A stretch of DNA of 64,000 nucleotides from Legionella beliardensis (GCF_900452395.1 NZ_UGNV01000001.1:3087501-3151500), one strand, 5' to 3'; positions 8,980 through 18,262 are shown, counted from the first letter of the stretch. The notes: a model not told the origin generated them from the letters alone. Program-made: numbers and translations.

Positions 8980-9807
8980 ATGAAAGCTAAAGAAGATTCT
9001 CAATTTACGGATTTACATACCAATGACTCATTAATGCACTTTAATAAGTGGATGTATAGTTGGGTTAATAATTTAGAGCGCTCAGCTTTTGAAGGTATAA
9101 TTAAAAAAGCATTAAAGCAGTATGAACCTTGCACATGGAATTTATTCAGTAAAAGAGGCCGCAGTAAAGAAATAAATCAGATTCTAAAAGATAGAAACAG
9201 TTCCAACGCAGATTGCCTTGCTAATATCTTTGCTCGCGGTGGAATGGAGAGGAACTCCTTTAATGGTATTTTATTTAATTTATTGTTGGAAACAATACAA
9301 GTAACTCTCTCGTTTAGTGGGAGGCTTAACACAGACGCTCAATTAATTATGCAAATTGTTAGAGATGAGGCGCATATAAAAGGTTATTTACAGTCATTTG
9401 CAGATTATGTAAAAGTTATGGCTAAAATTTTTTACGATAAGGTTACGGATTTTCATAACAAGCAACTAGCCAGACTTATCCAAACGCCAGAAACGAGCCC
9501 ACTTTATCGTTTTTTTAATTATACCAATGAAAATCGAGAGCGAGCCTTAGGTCACCTTCCTTTAGAAATAGTTCTACATATCAATGAACAGCTAGGTCCT
9601 AATAACCCTTATTATCAAAAAGCAAAAGCTTTAATCGCGCTCGAAGCTTGGCCCAAAAACGAAAACGAATTCAAAGCCCATGAGCTGCGTGTCGTAGAGA
9701 TAGTTAATGATTGTATTAATAAGGCCTTTGAATTAACAACTAAAGCCCAAATAGATGAGACACAGAAAGATACCAGCACTTGTAGAACTGCCTCTTACGG
9801 GTCTTAA
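8980..9807 (+). CDS. Unrecognised protein with an F-box-like segment, candidate effector
   Basis: The 275-residue product has no signal peptide or membrane span and is mostly helical. Residues about 190-206 read LGHLPLEIVLHINEQLG, which resembles the core of a eukaryotic F-box (LP.E...I...L); the rest of the F-box consensus is not obvious, so this is suggestive only. A tandem TTAAT PmrA-like site and a TATAAA lie immediately upstream (8931-8964), the arrangement seen for Dot/Icm effectors. The C-terminus is polar but not strongly Glu-rich. Legionella has several F-box effectors that recruit host SCF ubiquitin ligases; that role here is inference. Confidence 0.65.
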   Translation: MKAKEDSQFTDLHTNDSLMHFNKWMYSWVNNLERSAFEGIIKKALKQYEPCTWNLFSKRGRSKEINQILKDRNSSNADCLANIFARGGMERNSFNGILFNLLLETIQVTLSFSGRLNTDAQLIMQIVRDEAHIKGYLQSFADYVKVMAKIFYDKVTDFHNKQLARLIQTPETSPLYRFFNYTNENRERALGHLPLEIVLHINEQLGPNNPYYQKAKALIALEAWPKNENEFKAHELRVVEIVNDCINKAFELTTKAQIDETQKDTSTCRTASYGS

Positions 9808-9818
9808 CTTGGTCGCAA

Positions 9819-9836
9819 AGCGGTATAAAAACCGCT
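9819..9836 (+). terminator. Weak hairpin after the 8980 gene
   Basis: AGCGGT (9819-9824) and ACCGCT (9831-9836) form a 6-bp stem with an A-rich loop just after the stop codon. No T-run follows, so termination here is uncertain. Confidence 0.3.
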
Positions 9837-9995
9837 AAAAATTCAAAAAATATTTCGAAGTTAAATTGTAAACTCCACTTTGTCTAAACAAGAAAGAATA
9901 ATACTACATAGAGGTTTAACTGGATGATTACTATTAATAATTTAGTATCTTTCTAAACTAATTAGGCCATTCTTATTAATCAATATTAATACTAA

Positions 9996-10024
9996 TTGTT
10001 CAAAATTTTAGTAAATGCTATAAT
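9996..10024 (+). promoter_or_regulatory. Sigma-70 promoter of the ankyrin gene
   Basis: TTGTTC (9996-10001), a 17-bp spacer and a perfect TATAAT (10019-10024) lie 30 bp upstream of the ATG at 10055. Two TTAAT words at 9976 and 9986 sit just above but are spaced 10 bp, not 11. Confidence 0.65.
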
Positions 10025-10054
10025 GCTATTGGAAAAATTAAGCAGGACTATGTA

Positions 10055-11242
10055 ATGAATTTTCAAAATATCTATAATGCCGCTATAAAAAAAGACGATT
10101 CAGTTTTACGAGGAATGATGGAGTTAGTACCCATTAATGATCATAAAAAAGATGGTCCTTATTGTTGGACAGCCATTTCGCAATTAGCTTTTGAAGGCAA
10201 GTTCGAAGAAGCAGAATTTTTATTAAATTATGGCGCAGATATCAATTTATTAATTTATGGTGCCGCCTTGGGTAAGCATATAGATTATGTACAGAATTTG
10301 CTACTAAACGTAAGGGAAGGCGTTAATATAAATTTTGCAATCCGGGGAGCAGCTCAAGCTGGATCACCTGAAGCTATGAACTTTGTTGAAACATTATTGA
10401 CCCAAGGCGGCGATGTTGATGTTAAAGAGGCTATCAAATTTGCAGCAATGAGCGGTAATAAAGAGAATGTTGCTACATTAACTCTCATGTTTGCTTCAAA
10501 TGACATTACAGAATTCTCTGAAGAAACTATTATAGGTGCCGCTGCAGGTGGACATAAACAATATGTAGAAGAGTTGTTAGAAATAACACCTTGGCTTCGT
10601 TCTATTGCTGTTTATGGAGCTGCCTTAGGTGGTCATAAAAGTTATGTAGAAGAATTATTAGAAGATAGTAAAGAAGAAACTGACCTCTCCTTAATGATGG
10701 CAGTCACGGGAGCCGCTGAAAGAAATGATACGGATTATGTAGAGAACCTGTTAGGCCGAGGCGCTGATCCTTCTGCAGCGGTAATTGGGGCAAAAAATGG
10801 TAAATACATCTCGAGTGATCCTAAGCAGCAACTGATTTGGCTATCCTCATTTTCTGAAAAATACATTATGATTTTTATCGAGCAACTTAAATTAGCCAAG
10901 CCTTCAATTCATGTTGATGAGGATTGCGTAAACAAAGCAATAGCAATATCCCAGCTACGTCGAGGTAGCGATAATAACAACTCTAGGCTTGAAACTATTA
11001 CGGCAAACAACACAAATAGTGATCGCCGTGAAAATTTTGAGAGCCAGGAAGGTGAAACAACTGATGTAGCTAAAGAAGATGAGCCAATTGCTAAAGTTAG
11101 CAAAGATAATAAAATAGACAAAGAAGAAGTAGCAAGTGTAACTAATAGCAGTATGTTTTGGAAAGATTCGAAAAGAAAGGGGCAAGAAGAACACGAAGAG
11201 GAAGAGCAAAGGGATAACAAATATAGTAAAAAAACAAATTAA
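10055..11242 (+). CDS. Ankyrin-repeat protein with acidic tail, candidate Dot/Icm effector
   Basis: The 395-residue protein contains divergent ankyrin repeats over about residues 35-255. The clearest units share GAA.GGH..YVEELL at about 168-181 and 189-202, with related LLNYGADIN, LLTQGGDVD and LLGRGADPS loops. From about residue 310 the chain becomes polar and low-complexity and finishes with a Glu-rich block (GQEEHEEEEQRDNKYSKKTN), which resembles the E-block translocation signal of Legionella effectors. There is no signal peptide. A strong promoter (9996-10024) and an AGCAGGA ribosome-binding site precede the ATG. Ankyrin effectors bind host proteins; the partner cannot be predicted. The gene stands alone. 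Confidence 0.85.
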   Translation: MNFQNIYNAAIKKDDSVLRGMMELVPINDHKKDGPYCWTAISQLAFEGKFEEAEFLLNYGADINLLIYGAALGKHIDYVQNLLLNVREGVNINFAIRGAAQAGSPEAMNFVETLLTQGGDVDVKEAIKFAAMSGNKENVATLTLMFASNDITEFSEETIIGAAAGGHKQYVEELLEITPWLRSIAVYGAALGGHKSYVEELLEDSKEETDLSLMMAVTGAAERNDTDYVENLLGRGADPSAAVIGAKNGKYISSDPKQQLIWLSSFSEKYIMIFIEQLKLAKPSIHVDEDCVNKAIAISQLRRGSDNNNSRLETITANNTNSDRRENFESQEGETTDVAKEDEPIAKVSKDNKIDKEEVASVTNSSMFWKDSKRKGQEEHEEEEQRDNKYSKKTN

Positions 11243-11376
11243 GATACAGTGCCGATATTTCTATCAATGATTTTGCTTACCGTTAATAGTTAACCCGCTA
11301 ATTAGCTTAATAAAATATTTCTGCTAAAGAAATCGCGCCATAGCCTTTCTATCAGCCTTGGCGCAACATTAAGTGA

Positions 11377-14300
11377 TTAAGCAAATTGCCAAGTCAGGCG
11401 TGCGGCCACCCCATTATCAGTGACCTGATTGCTATATTGGCCAATATAAGAGACCGATAAATGCAGGTTATTGCTGAGCCTTGCCACATTGAGGCCTGCA
11501 TCAATTAAAAGCGCATTTTGCGCGATAGGTACGCCACCAATGAAGAATGGCACGCTGCCTGCGGCAAAATTAAAGGTGGCCTTAGGCGTTAAGTTATCAT
11601 AGGCATGGCGCCAACCTAAGAATACATGGTGATTAAGCGCATACATGTCAGTCTGATAAAGTAACCCTTTCTCTTGTACACCCAGGGTTGAGAGCAATAC
11701 GCTTTGACTGGCTTTGTGCGCACGTAAGCGGGCATCGCCGCCTTGCTCTGTTAAGTTGTCGGCCTTCACATCCACATAAGCCACATTGACAAGTGGCTTC
11801 ATGTCTAAGTAATTAACGGCTAATTCATAGCCTAATTCACCAACTACTTGTGCGGTGTGTGCGTCACCGGTGCTGTTTAACAGGTTGGTAAAACCTGGGA
11901 AGGCAATCGTGCGATGCGTGCTTAACGTATGCCAGCTGTAAGCCGCGCCCGCACTGGCCACCAGGTGATTAAACGCCAAGCGGCCATAAGCTCCCAAATG
12001 TGCGTTATCACTTTCACTATAAGAATGACGGCTATCGACATCAAAAGTCGACTGACTGTACCCACCTACTACGCCAAAGCGACCCGTCCCGCCAAATGCT
12101 TGGTCAGCGCCAATAAAAAAGCCTTGGGTTGAGCGGTCAAGTTTGGCGGCATTGCCATTGCCCTCTAATTGTCCTGCGGCCCCAAAACCGTGCGCCCAGA
12201 AAGCAAGGCCGCTGGGTGTTTTGGCTTCGGCTAATGTGTCATTGCTGTCTAGACGCGAACGCATGGCATCACGAACATAGCGGCTTTCTTCCATTAAAGC
12301 ACTTAAGGTGGACGCATAGATTTCACCGCTTAAATCGTTTAAAGCCGTTTGAATGGTTTGTGGGTTATCTAAATTAACAAACGCATCGTATAACCGATTG
12401 CCGCCACCTAAACTTTCAACGCCCATGGCGGTTTCCGCTTGATTGGGTGTGACTGCAAACGAATTAAACGGCCGGTCATTGCGCGCGATGTCTAAATAAA
12501 CATGGTTCGTATCATAATTTAACAGCAACTCGAGAAACGGTAAGTTTTGCGACAGGTTGCTGTAGGTGCCAACGACACCATTTTCGGCAGCCAAAATCGT
12601 GTAACGGGTGCCTGGCGTATACAGTCCTGCTGTTTTTAGCACCGATACCCCAGCGCCTGGCTGTAACGTGGCACGCCCACTGATATTGATTAAATCCGAC
12701 GCCCCAGCAGGATTAATCTCAACGTCATAAACAGAGCCTGCGGTTTGTACGTAATTACCTGCAACGGTTAAGGTGCCAATCGAATTACCTGGCGCAATCG
12801 TACCTGCGACTGTCGTGTTACCGACGGTGCCAGAACCACTTAACCGACCTGCAGCACTGACCCTTAAATCACCCCCTAATAAGCCATTGACCCTAAGCTC
12901 ACCTGAATTAACCCGCGTGGTGCCCGTATAATTGGCTGACTGGCCCGTGAGAATGAGTCTACCCTGCCCTTGTTTGGTAACATTACCTTGGCCTACTAAT
13001 TCACCCGCAAAGGTTGTATTACTTCGTTGATTGACAGTTAAGGCGGCTGTGCCAAGAGCTACCTCACCACCCGTGCCAGACAGTAAGGACATGGTTAAGT
13101 CAAAGCCATTTAAGTCAAGCGTACCTCCATTAACCTGATAAGCGGTATTCACAGCGAACGCTGTGGCACTGCCTGCGCGAAGGATACCGGCTGTCACCGT
13201 AGTCCCCCCTTTATAACGGTTTAGGCCATCCAAAATGACAAGCCCAGCACCTGTTTTATTTAGGCCACCACTGCCGGTCAAATTACCTCTTAGTGTAAAT
13301 TGGTCATCTGCTGATAAGGCGGCTAAGGCAACTTTACCGGCTAAGGTAATATCATTAGCCGCACTTAAACGTAAGACTGAGGTAATACCACCCACAGGCT
13401 CGCCTCGGTCAGTGCTATTGCCACCGCGAATGAGGCTGCCCTCTTGTAAGACAATGCTGCCTTCCGTACTTATGGCATTGTCGCCACTAGCAACTAAGGT
13501 AGCACCTGTGCCTAAAGTAAAACTTGACTCACTCCCTAAAAGGCTAATACGACCTGCAGTGACTAAGGCAGACGGATCAATCGCATTACCATTAGCAACC
13601 TCGCCGTCTGCGTATAAATACAACTGCCCTTCGTTCACAGTGAAATTTGTACTTCCCGTATTATCAGCAGAAGTAAAGGTATTTGCGCCGCCTAGACGCC
13701 AGGTCCCTTGACCAGTTTGGCTAATAGCAATCTCACCTGCATTATCCGTACTGTCCATTGGGTCACGCATGTCGAGCACGCCACCTGCTTCAATGAATAT
13801 ATCAAGGGAGCTGAGAATGCCATCACCTACAGTAAAATTAATAGATGAAGCTCGCTCATTAACAATGTTTCCAGTAAATAAAGCGTTATTATTTGCTGTT
13901 ACTAATAATGATATTGCAGCACTATCATTAAAAATTGCCCCGCCCCTCTCATTGGCTATATTACCAGCAAATGTCGAATTAGTGAGGCTAAGTGTGCTCC
14001 CGAAACCGTTGTAAATTGCACCACCAGCGCCATTAGTTATATTATTGTTTAAGGTTGAATTAATGAGATTTAATTCACCCCCATCATTAAAAATTGCTCC
14101 GCCTCTCTCATTGGCTATATTATTGCTTAGGGTTGAATTATTAAGGTTAAGTACGCCAAACAAATTATAAATTGCTCCGCCGGTATTAGCTGTATTATTA
14201 GCAAAGGTGGAATTATTAACAGTAGTTGTGTTATTTGCGCTGTAAAGTACTCCGCCTTCACTGGCTGTATTATTACTAAAAGTGGAATTAAAAAGGCCAA

Positions 14301-15066
14301 GCGCACTGTCCCCGCTAAAAATCACTCCGCCATTGAATTCAGCTGTATTATTAGCAAAGGTGGAATCATTAATGCTAATTGTGCTATTTGCGCTAAAAAG
14401 TGCTCCACCTGCAGCAGCTGCATTATTAATAAAAATAGAACTATTAAGGATAAGGGTACTGTTATTACTATAAATCGCTCCGCCACTAAATTCAGCCGTA
14501 TTATTCACAAAGGTTGTATTACTAAGGCTAAGTGTGCTGTTATCGCTATAAATTACGCCGCCTTCACCCCCTGTATTATTAGTAAATATAACTTGTGCAC
14601 CTGTTTCTGCATTAATATCAAGTATTGCTCCACTACTTAGCAAAATAGCGCTGCCACTATTCCCAACATGATTTAAAATTGTCAAGCTTGTGTTGTCACC
14701 AGTGGCATGAATGAAGGCAGCCTGATCATTAAGAGTAAAAGAATTAGCGCTGCTGTTATTACCATTAATGGTGTCTTGATTACCACCACTCACGGTCAAG
14801 GTGGCAGTGGGATTATCCGTGCGCGCAGCAACAATGGCCTGGTTATAAGTGGCTTGCGCTTGTGCTAACGCTTGCGCATTAGCAGGTGTAGGATCTGCAA
14901 TATAAGTTGTCATTGCAGTGTTTAGGTTAGCCGCAGCAGTAGCTAACGGAGAGGGCGTAGCAATAGGTACAGGCCAATTTACTTCTGCTGCAAAACTCAT
15001 TGTCATAGACCACGTCATACTAATTGTAATAGAGGTAATGAGCCAAACCGGTTGAACGAGTCGCAT
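11377..15066 (-). CDS. Autotransporter with Pmp-like passenger repeats
   Basis: The 1229-residue type V secreted protein has a signal sequence (about 1-27), a Thr/Ala-rich segment, and from about 160 to 390 tandem 25-26-residue units of the FANNTAE..GGAIY type, the F..N and GGA(I/L/V) pairs that define Chlamydia polymorphic membrane proteins. Then come autotransporter-associated repeats (LNKTGAGLVILDG, VTKQGQGRLILTG), a LAPGNS-like IAPGNSIGTLTV element, and a C-terminal beta-barrel from about 950 starting LAFWAHGFG and ending RLTWQFA. The passenger probably forms a beta-helix displayed at the cell surface. The ribosome-binding site AAGGATAA is good. The 3' two-thirds of the gene is visibly more GC-rich than the repeats and the neighbours. 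Confidence 0.9.
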   Translation of the reverse strand: MRLVQPVWLITSITISMTWSMTMSFAAEVNWPVPIATPSPLATAAANLNTAMTTYIADPTPANAQALAQAQATYNQAIVAARTDNPTATLTVSGGNQDTINGNNSSANSFTLNDQAAFIHATGDNTSLTILNHVGNSGSAILLSSGAILDINAETGAQVIFTNNTGGEGGVIYSDNSTLSLSNTTFVNNTAEFSGGAIYSNNSTLILNSSIFINNAAAAGGALFSANSTISINDSTFANNTAEFNGGVIFSGDSALGLFNSTFSNNTASEGGVLYSANNTTTVNNSTFANNTANTGGAIYNLFGVLNLNNSTLSNNIANERGGAIFNDGGELNLINSTLNNNITNGAGGAIYNGFGSTLSLTNSTFAGNIANERGGAIFNDSAAISLLVTANNNALFTGNIVNERASSINFTVGDGILSSLDIFIEAGGVLDMRDPMDSTDNAGEIAISQTGQGTWRLGGANTFTSADNTGSTNFTVNEGQLYLYADGEVANGNAIDPSALVTAGRISLLGSESSFTLGTGATLVASGDNAISTEGSIVLQEGSLIRGGNSTDRGEPVGGITSVLRLSAANDITLAGKVALAALSADDQFTLRGNLTGSGGLNKTGAGLVILDGLNRYKGGTTVTAGILRAGSATAFAVNTAYQVNGGTLDLNGFDLTMSLLSGTGGEVALGTAALTVNQRSNTTFAGELVGQGNVTKQGQGRLILTGQSANYTGTTRVNSGELRVNGLLGGDLRVSAAGRLSGSGTVGNTTVAGTIAPGNSIGTLTVAGNYVQTAGSVYDVEINPAGASDLINISGRATLQPGAGVSVLKTAGLYTPGTRYTILAAENGVVGTYSNLSQNLPFLELLLNYDTNHVYLDIARNDRPFNSFAVTPNQAETAMGVESLGGGNRLYDAFVNLDNPQTIQTALNDLSGEIYASTLSALMEESRYVRDAMRSRLDSNDTLAEAKTPSGLAFWAHGFGAAGQLEGNGNAAKLDRSTQGFFIGADQAFGGTGRFGVVGGYSQSTFDVDSRHSYSESDNAHLGAYGRLAFNHLVASAGAAYSWHTLSTHRTIAFPGFTNLLNSTGDAHTAQVVGELGYELAVNYLDMKPLVNVAYVDVKADNLTEQGGDARLRAHKASQSVLLSTLGVQEKGLLYQTDMYALNHHVFLGWRHAYDNLTPKATFNFAAGSVPFFIGGVPIAQNALLIDAGLNVARLSNNLHLSVSYIGQYSNQVTDNGVAARLTWQFA
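13900..14590 (-). repeat. Tandem coding repeats in the autotransporter passenger
   Basis: About nine copies of a 75-80 bp unit are recognisable on the + strand by a GCTCCGCC-like word followed by GCTGTATTATTA-like sequence (near 13931, 14007, 14092, 14171, 14248, 14319, 14400, 14473 and 14551). They encode the F..N / GGA motifs. Near-identical copies could recombine and change repeat number. Confidence 0.75.
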
Positions 15067-15146
15067 ACGTTATCCTTAACTTACTGACTAAGTATTGATT
15101 TACAATGAATGACATATTCACCCATTGTTTCAGCCAACAAAGATTA

Positions 15147-16559
15147 TTATCCTCTAATGTCATTAATAAGCGCATTATAGTCACTAGGCGTACCTACAAG
15201 AACCTGAGTTTTATCAGCATTATCTTTATAAACTATGGTTGGCACACCAATAATGCCGGTATAACGCAAATAAAATTGTTCATTTATATTAAGGGCTTGT
15301 ACAGCGGATGGTGAAGGATTAGTAATTGCAGGTATGCCGCCACCGCCAATATTTTCGGGCGCATTTACGTTAAAATTATCTTCATTATACATCCAGGCGC
15401 CAAGTGCAGTAGGTGGATAACCAGAACCAACTGGGACACGGCCATCTAAAATTGCCCATGCCTTGCCTTGTGAACTATCGCTTATAAAATGAGTCAAAAT
15501 CCAGTAGATAGTAATTTGGTTACTATCTATATATGGTTTTATATTTTGGTAAAATTCGTGACAAATAGGGCAGTTAGGTTCAACAAAAACATAAGCTGTT
15601 TTGGTTGCGGTCCCTTGTACGAATGAGCCTAGCGACCCTAAGAGGTCATAAGAAAAGTTCGCAGGAAATTGACCAAGGCTACCATAACTAGTGCTGGGCA
15701 AATTCATGCTATAAACACTAAAAGTACTTTGAAAATCGGGTATTAAAGCAATAGTTTGTCCACCTACAACTGCATAGCGAAGGTTTTTATCAATAAAGAT
15801 AATTTGATGATTGGCTGTTTGGTACGCTAACAAGTTAGCAATATCGTTTGAAACAGATGAATCAGTTGAGCTAAATGGAATTCTAATTGAATTACTAAGA
15901 AGTCTGTTAATTTTATTGACATCCGTTACAACTGTGCCGCCAAGAATTATAAAATCACCTCTATCGCTAACTAAACCTGTTTGTAGTGGAAGCGTCGAAT
16001 TTAAGGGGAAAGTTGCTGCATATCGTTGTAAATTAAACAGATAAGGCTTGATATTTACTTGTGGTAAAGTATGAAAAATACCACCAAAATACAAAAAAAC
16101 CCCAGACGCTGCCGCATTTAAGGGCGTTATGTGAAGTAGATTTTTATTAAGTGGCCGCGAGCAGAGAAAAGGGTCAGGCGCATTATTACCCGCACCAGCC
16201 GTTTTACAAATAACAGGACCACCATGGATACCGCTCGGACGTAAATTACTGCCATTAATCTGTAGGGATAAAGTGCATGATTGTCCTGCAGCAAGTGTAA
16301 AAGGCTTAGAACAATTTCCTGCTTCTACGTTTTGTTTTACGCCCTCAATAGGCACCATAGTTAGCGTTCGAGTTATTTTGGTATTATTAGTTACTTGATA
16401 ATTAACTCTGAATGTAAAATCTAATGGTGCTTGCAAAGTTGTAGGGGTACTAGGAGTTATCCTAAAAGTTGGTTTAGAGCCAGCGTGCAAAAATATACTA
16501 TGCATAGCTAGGGGTAACGCTGCGATTAAGATAATAAACTTCTGAATAAAATTCTTCAT
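15147..16559 (-). CDS. Secreted Dsb-like thiol oxidoreductase with N-terminal Legionella-type domain
   Basis: The 470-residue protein begins with a signal peptide. Residues about 30-135 form a domain with FRVNYQVTNN, GNCSKPFTLAAGQSCTLSL and GGPVICK, a pattern common in secreted Legionella proteins. The C-terminal half is thioredoxin-like: a C-P-I-C motif near residues 330-333 after VFVEPN, and a cis-Pro loop GVPTIVYKD, as in DsbC/DsbG disulphide isomerases. The middle (about 230-310) may correspond to the DsbG dimerisation region. It lies 11 bp downstream of the outer-membrane protein gene with a good AAGGACAGG ribosome-binding site, so both are probably one operon. A periplasmic disulphide role for neighbouring Cys-rich secreted proteins is inferred. 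Confidence 0.75.
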   Translation of the reverse strand: MKNFIQKFIILIAALPLAMHSIFLHAGSKPTFRITPSTPTTLQAPLDFTFRVNYQVTNNTKITRTLTMVPIEGVKQNVEAGNCSKPFTLAAGQSCTLSLQINGSNLRPSGIHGGPVICKTAGAGNNAPDPFLCSRPLNKNLLHITPLNAAASGVFLYFGGIFHTLPQVNIKPYLFNLQRYAATFPLNSTLPLQTGLVSDRGDFIILGGTVVTDVNKINRLLSNSIRIPFSSTDSSVSNDIANLLAYQTANHQIIFIDKNLRYAVVGGQTIALIPDFQSTFSVYSMNLPSTSYGSLGQFPANFSYDLLGSLGSFVQGTATKTAYVFVEPNCPICHEFYQNIKPYIDSNQITIYWILTHFISDSSQGKAWAILDGRVPVGSGYPPTALGAWMYNEDNFNVNAPENIGGGGIPAITNPSPSAVQALNINEQFYLRYTGIIGVPTIVYKDNADKTQVLVGTPSDYNALINDIRG

Positions 16560-16570
16560 GAATCCTGTCC

Positions 16571-17335
16571 TTAGGCAATATAACTTAATGAAAATTGTAA
16601 TTGATGAATATAGATATTATTAACTTGTAAGCCTGTTCCAACTGTTTGCTCTAAAGTAGGGCTTAATTTACCTCTTCCCCAATCGGCAAACTCATAACCA
16701 AGGCCAACTCGCCAATTAGTATCAATAACCTTTTGCACGCCTGTGCCTAACGTATAAGCAAAAGAAGGTTCACGATGAGAGTTAAACCCAGGTGGAGTAA
16801 GTTGAGTACTAATTTTAGGAGTTAAAGAAAAACTTCTTGCATGATTATAACTAATACCAATGCTACCGCTTAGATAAGGCTGAAAAAATGAGATATCTGT
16901 TAATAACAACTTTGTTTTTACGGCAGCACGAGTATTATATATACTATATTTGTACTTAAAGTTGTTAAACTCTGGATCGGCATCATCCCATACATCACCC
17001 TTTAATCTAACATCAGAGCTTGCAGAAAATGCAATACCCAGCTGCCCATCAAATCTAAAATTTAAAGCACGTTGTACGCCTATAAAAAATTCACCATTAC
17101 CTAATGTTGAAGTCTTTTTACGACCAACATAGGCTTTTACTAAATCAGGCTCCAAATTAATAATTTGAGTATGTCTATTATTAGACCAAGCAGGTCCTCC
17201 ACTGAGGGTTACCACGTAATGATTAGATTCCTTGCTTTGTAGGCTATCTAAAGGCAAATGACCAATGGATGAAAATGCTGGTGATGCCGCGCTAATTATA
17301 ATGCTTAACACAAATCCTTTGCTAATATAATTCAT
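16571..17335 (-). CDS. Outer-membrane beta-barrel protein
   Basis: I place the start at 17335 (MNYISKGFVL...), preceded by AAGGAAC; a frame-consistent ATG at 17359 lacks that signal. The 254-residue product has a signal peptide ending near SPAFS and then alternating hydrophobic/aromatic strands typical of an 8-strand OmpW/OmpA-like barrel, such as FFIGVQRALNFRFDGQLGIA, PYLSGSIGISYNHA, WRVGLGYEFADWG and a terminal LQFSLSYIA. It is probably a small surface protein, not a general porin. The Dsb-like gene follows 11 bp later, likely in the same transcript. Confidence 0.8.
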   Translation of the reverse strand: MNYISKGFVLSIIISAASPAFSSIGHLPLDSLQSKESNHYVVTLSGGPAWSNNRHTQIINLEPDLVKAYVGRKKTSTLGNGEFFIGVQRALNFRFDGQLGIAFSASSDVRLKGDVWDDADPEFNNFKYKYSIYNTRAAVKTKLLLTDISFFQPYLSGSIGISYNHARSFSLTPKISTQLTPPGFNSHREPSFAYTLGTGVQKVIDTNWRVGLGYEFADWGRGKLSPTLEQTVGTGLQVNNIYIHQLQFSLSYIA

Positions 17336-17539
17336 GAGTAGTTCCTTTACATGAAACACGCTTAAGCAATAATTGCCTAACTAATTTTGTTTCGTTTAAC
17401 TGGCTAGCAACTAATCATTATTAGCTAAAATAAATATTGAAGCAATTTAAATTTGCTGTTGATTTTAATATAGAAATTATTAGCCCTATGGCATAGGTCT
17501 ATCATCACAATAGCGATTAATTGAACAGATGGCGATTAA

Positions 17540-18262
17540 CTAAAAATAACGCGAGTATATAGCTAAGTAAGTACCATCATTTTCCATAGCTTGTAATGCA
17601 TCGTTAATTTGAGAAATGAGCACTTCTTCATTAAGATTAGCCATAATTCCATAACCTAGACCAAATGCAATAGCATTACCAACAAATTTAAACTTACCTT
17701 GACTATTGTTCACCCAATACGATGCTCCAATAAAATCAAACATAATCAAATCAAGTTTATGATCAACTAAATCCTGTAACATATCTTGTTGGTTAGCATA
17801 TTCAATGATAGATATATTATCATACATACTCATTAAAATAGACTTAAATACTGTACCCGCTTCTATACCAATTTTCTTACCTGTATTTATATTTGTATTA
17901 TTAATATTCGAATCAGTCGCTGTAAATAACTGGGCTTGAGTTTGTAAATAAGGTAAGCTAAATAAATAAGAATTTAATCTTTCTTTTGTAATAAAAAAAC
18001 CATCTATACCTAAATTAATTTTTCCTAATAAAACAGCATCCATTATTTCTTTAAATGTCATGCCCTTATAAATACAATTGGCTTTAATTCGACGGCAAAC
18101 TTCATTAAGAAGATCAATTTCAAATCCTGTAAATACACCATCTTTTGTTGCTTGGGCTTCCATAGGGGGGTTAAAATAAGAAGCACCAATGATGAGATTT
18201 TGAGCATATAAGTTTAAAGATAATAAATTAACAAAAAGTAAGCGTAAGAATATAGTTATCAC
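17540..18262 (-). CDS. Periplasmic solute-binding protein, family 3
   Basis: A GTG at 18262 preceded by AAAGGAG gives a 240-residue protein with a clean signal peptide (MITIFLRLLFVNLLSLNLYA); the ATG at 18301 would add 13 residues with no ribosome-binding site. The mature part has the family-3 signature GFEIDLLNEVCRRI, GMTFKEIMDAVLLGKINLGI, and a closing INDALQAMENDGTYLAIYSRYF, as in amino-acid ABC transporter receptors such as ArtJ and GlnH. No permease or ATPase gene is adjacent, so it is an orphan receptor here. The ligand-pocket Arg common in amino-acid binders is not clearly placed, so the ligand is unassigned. Confidence 0.8.
   Translation of the reverse strand: MITIFLRLLFVNLLSLNLYAQNLIIGASYFNPPMEAQATKDGVFTGFEIDLLNEVCRRIKANCIYKGMTFKEIMDAVLLGKINLGIDGFFITKERLNSYLFSLPYLQTQAQLFTATDSNINNTNINTGKKIGIEAGTVFKSILMSMYDNISIIEYANQQDMLQDLVDHKLDLIMFDFIGASYWVNNSQGKFKFVGNAIAFGLGYGIMANLNEEVLISQINDALQAMENDGTYLAIYSRYF

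Noticed and set aside
9976-9990. Two TTAAT words upstream of the ankyrin gene as a PmrA box
   Set aside because: Spacing is 10 bp, not 11, and a complete sigma-70 promoter explains expression.
10909-11220. Minus-strand Ser/Leu-rich frames opposite the ankyrin protein tail
   Set aside because: Low-complexity shadows of the Glu/Lys-rich coding strand.
11929-14473. Several plus-strand frames of 63-158 codons inside the autotransporter gene
   Set aside because: Antisense to a clear, full-length autotransporter; no start signals.
13900-14590. Tandem repeats as a CRISPR array
   Set aside because: Units are in frame, encode F..N/GGA motifs and have no constant-length unique spacers.
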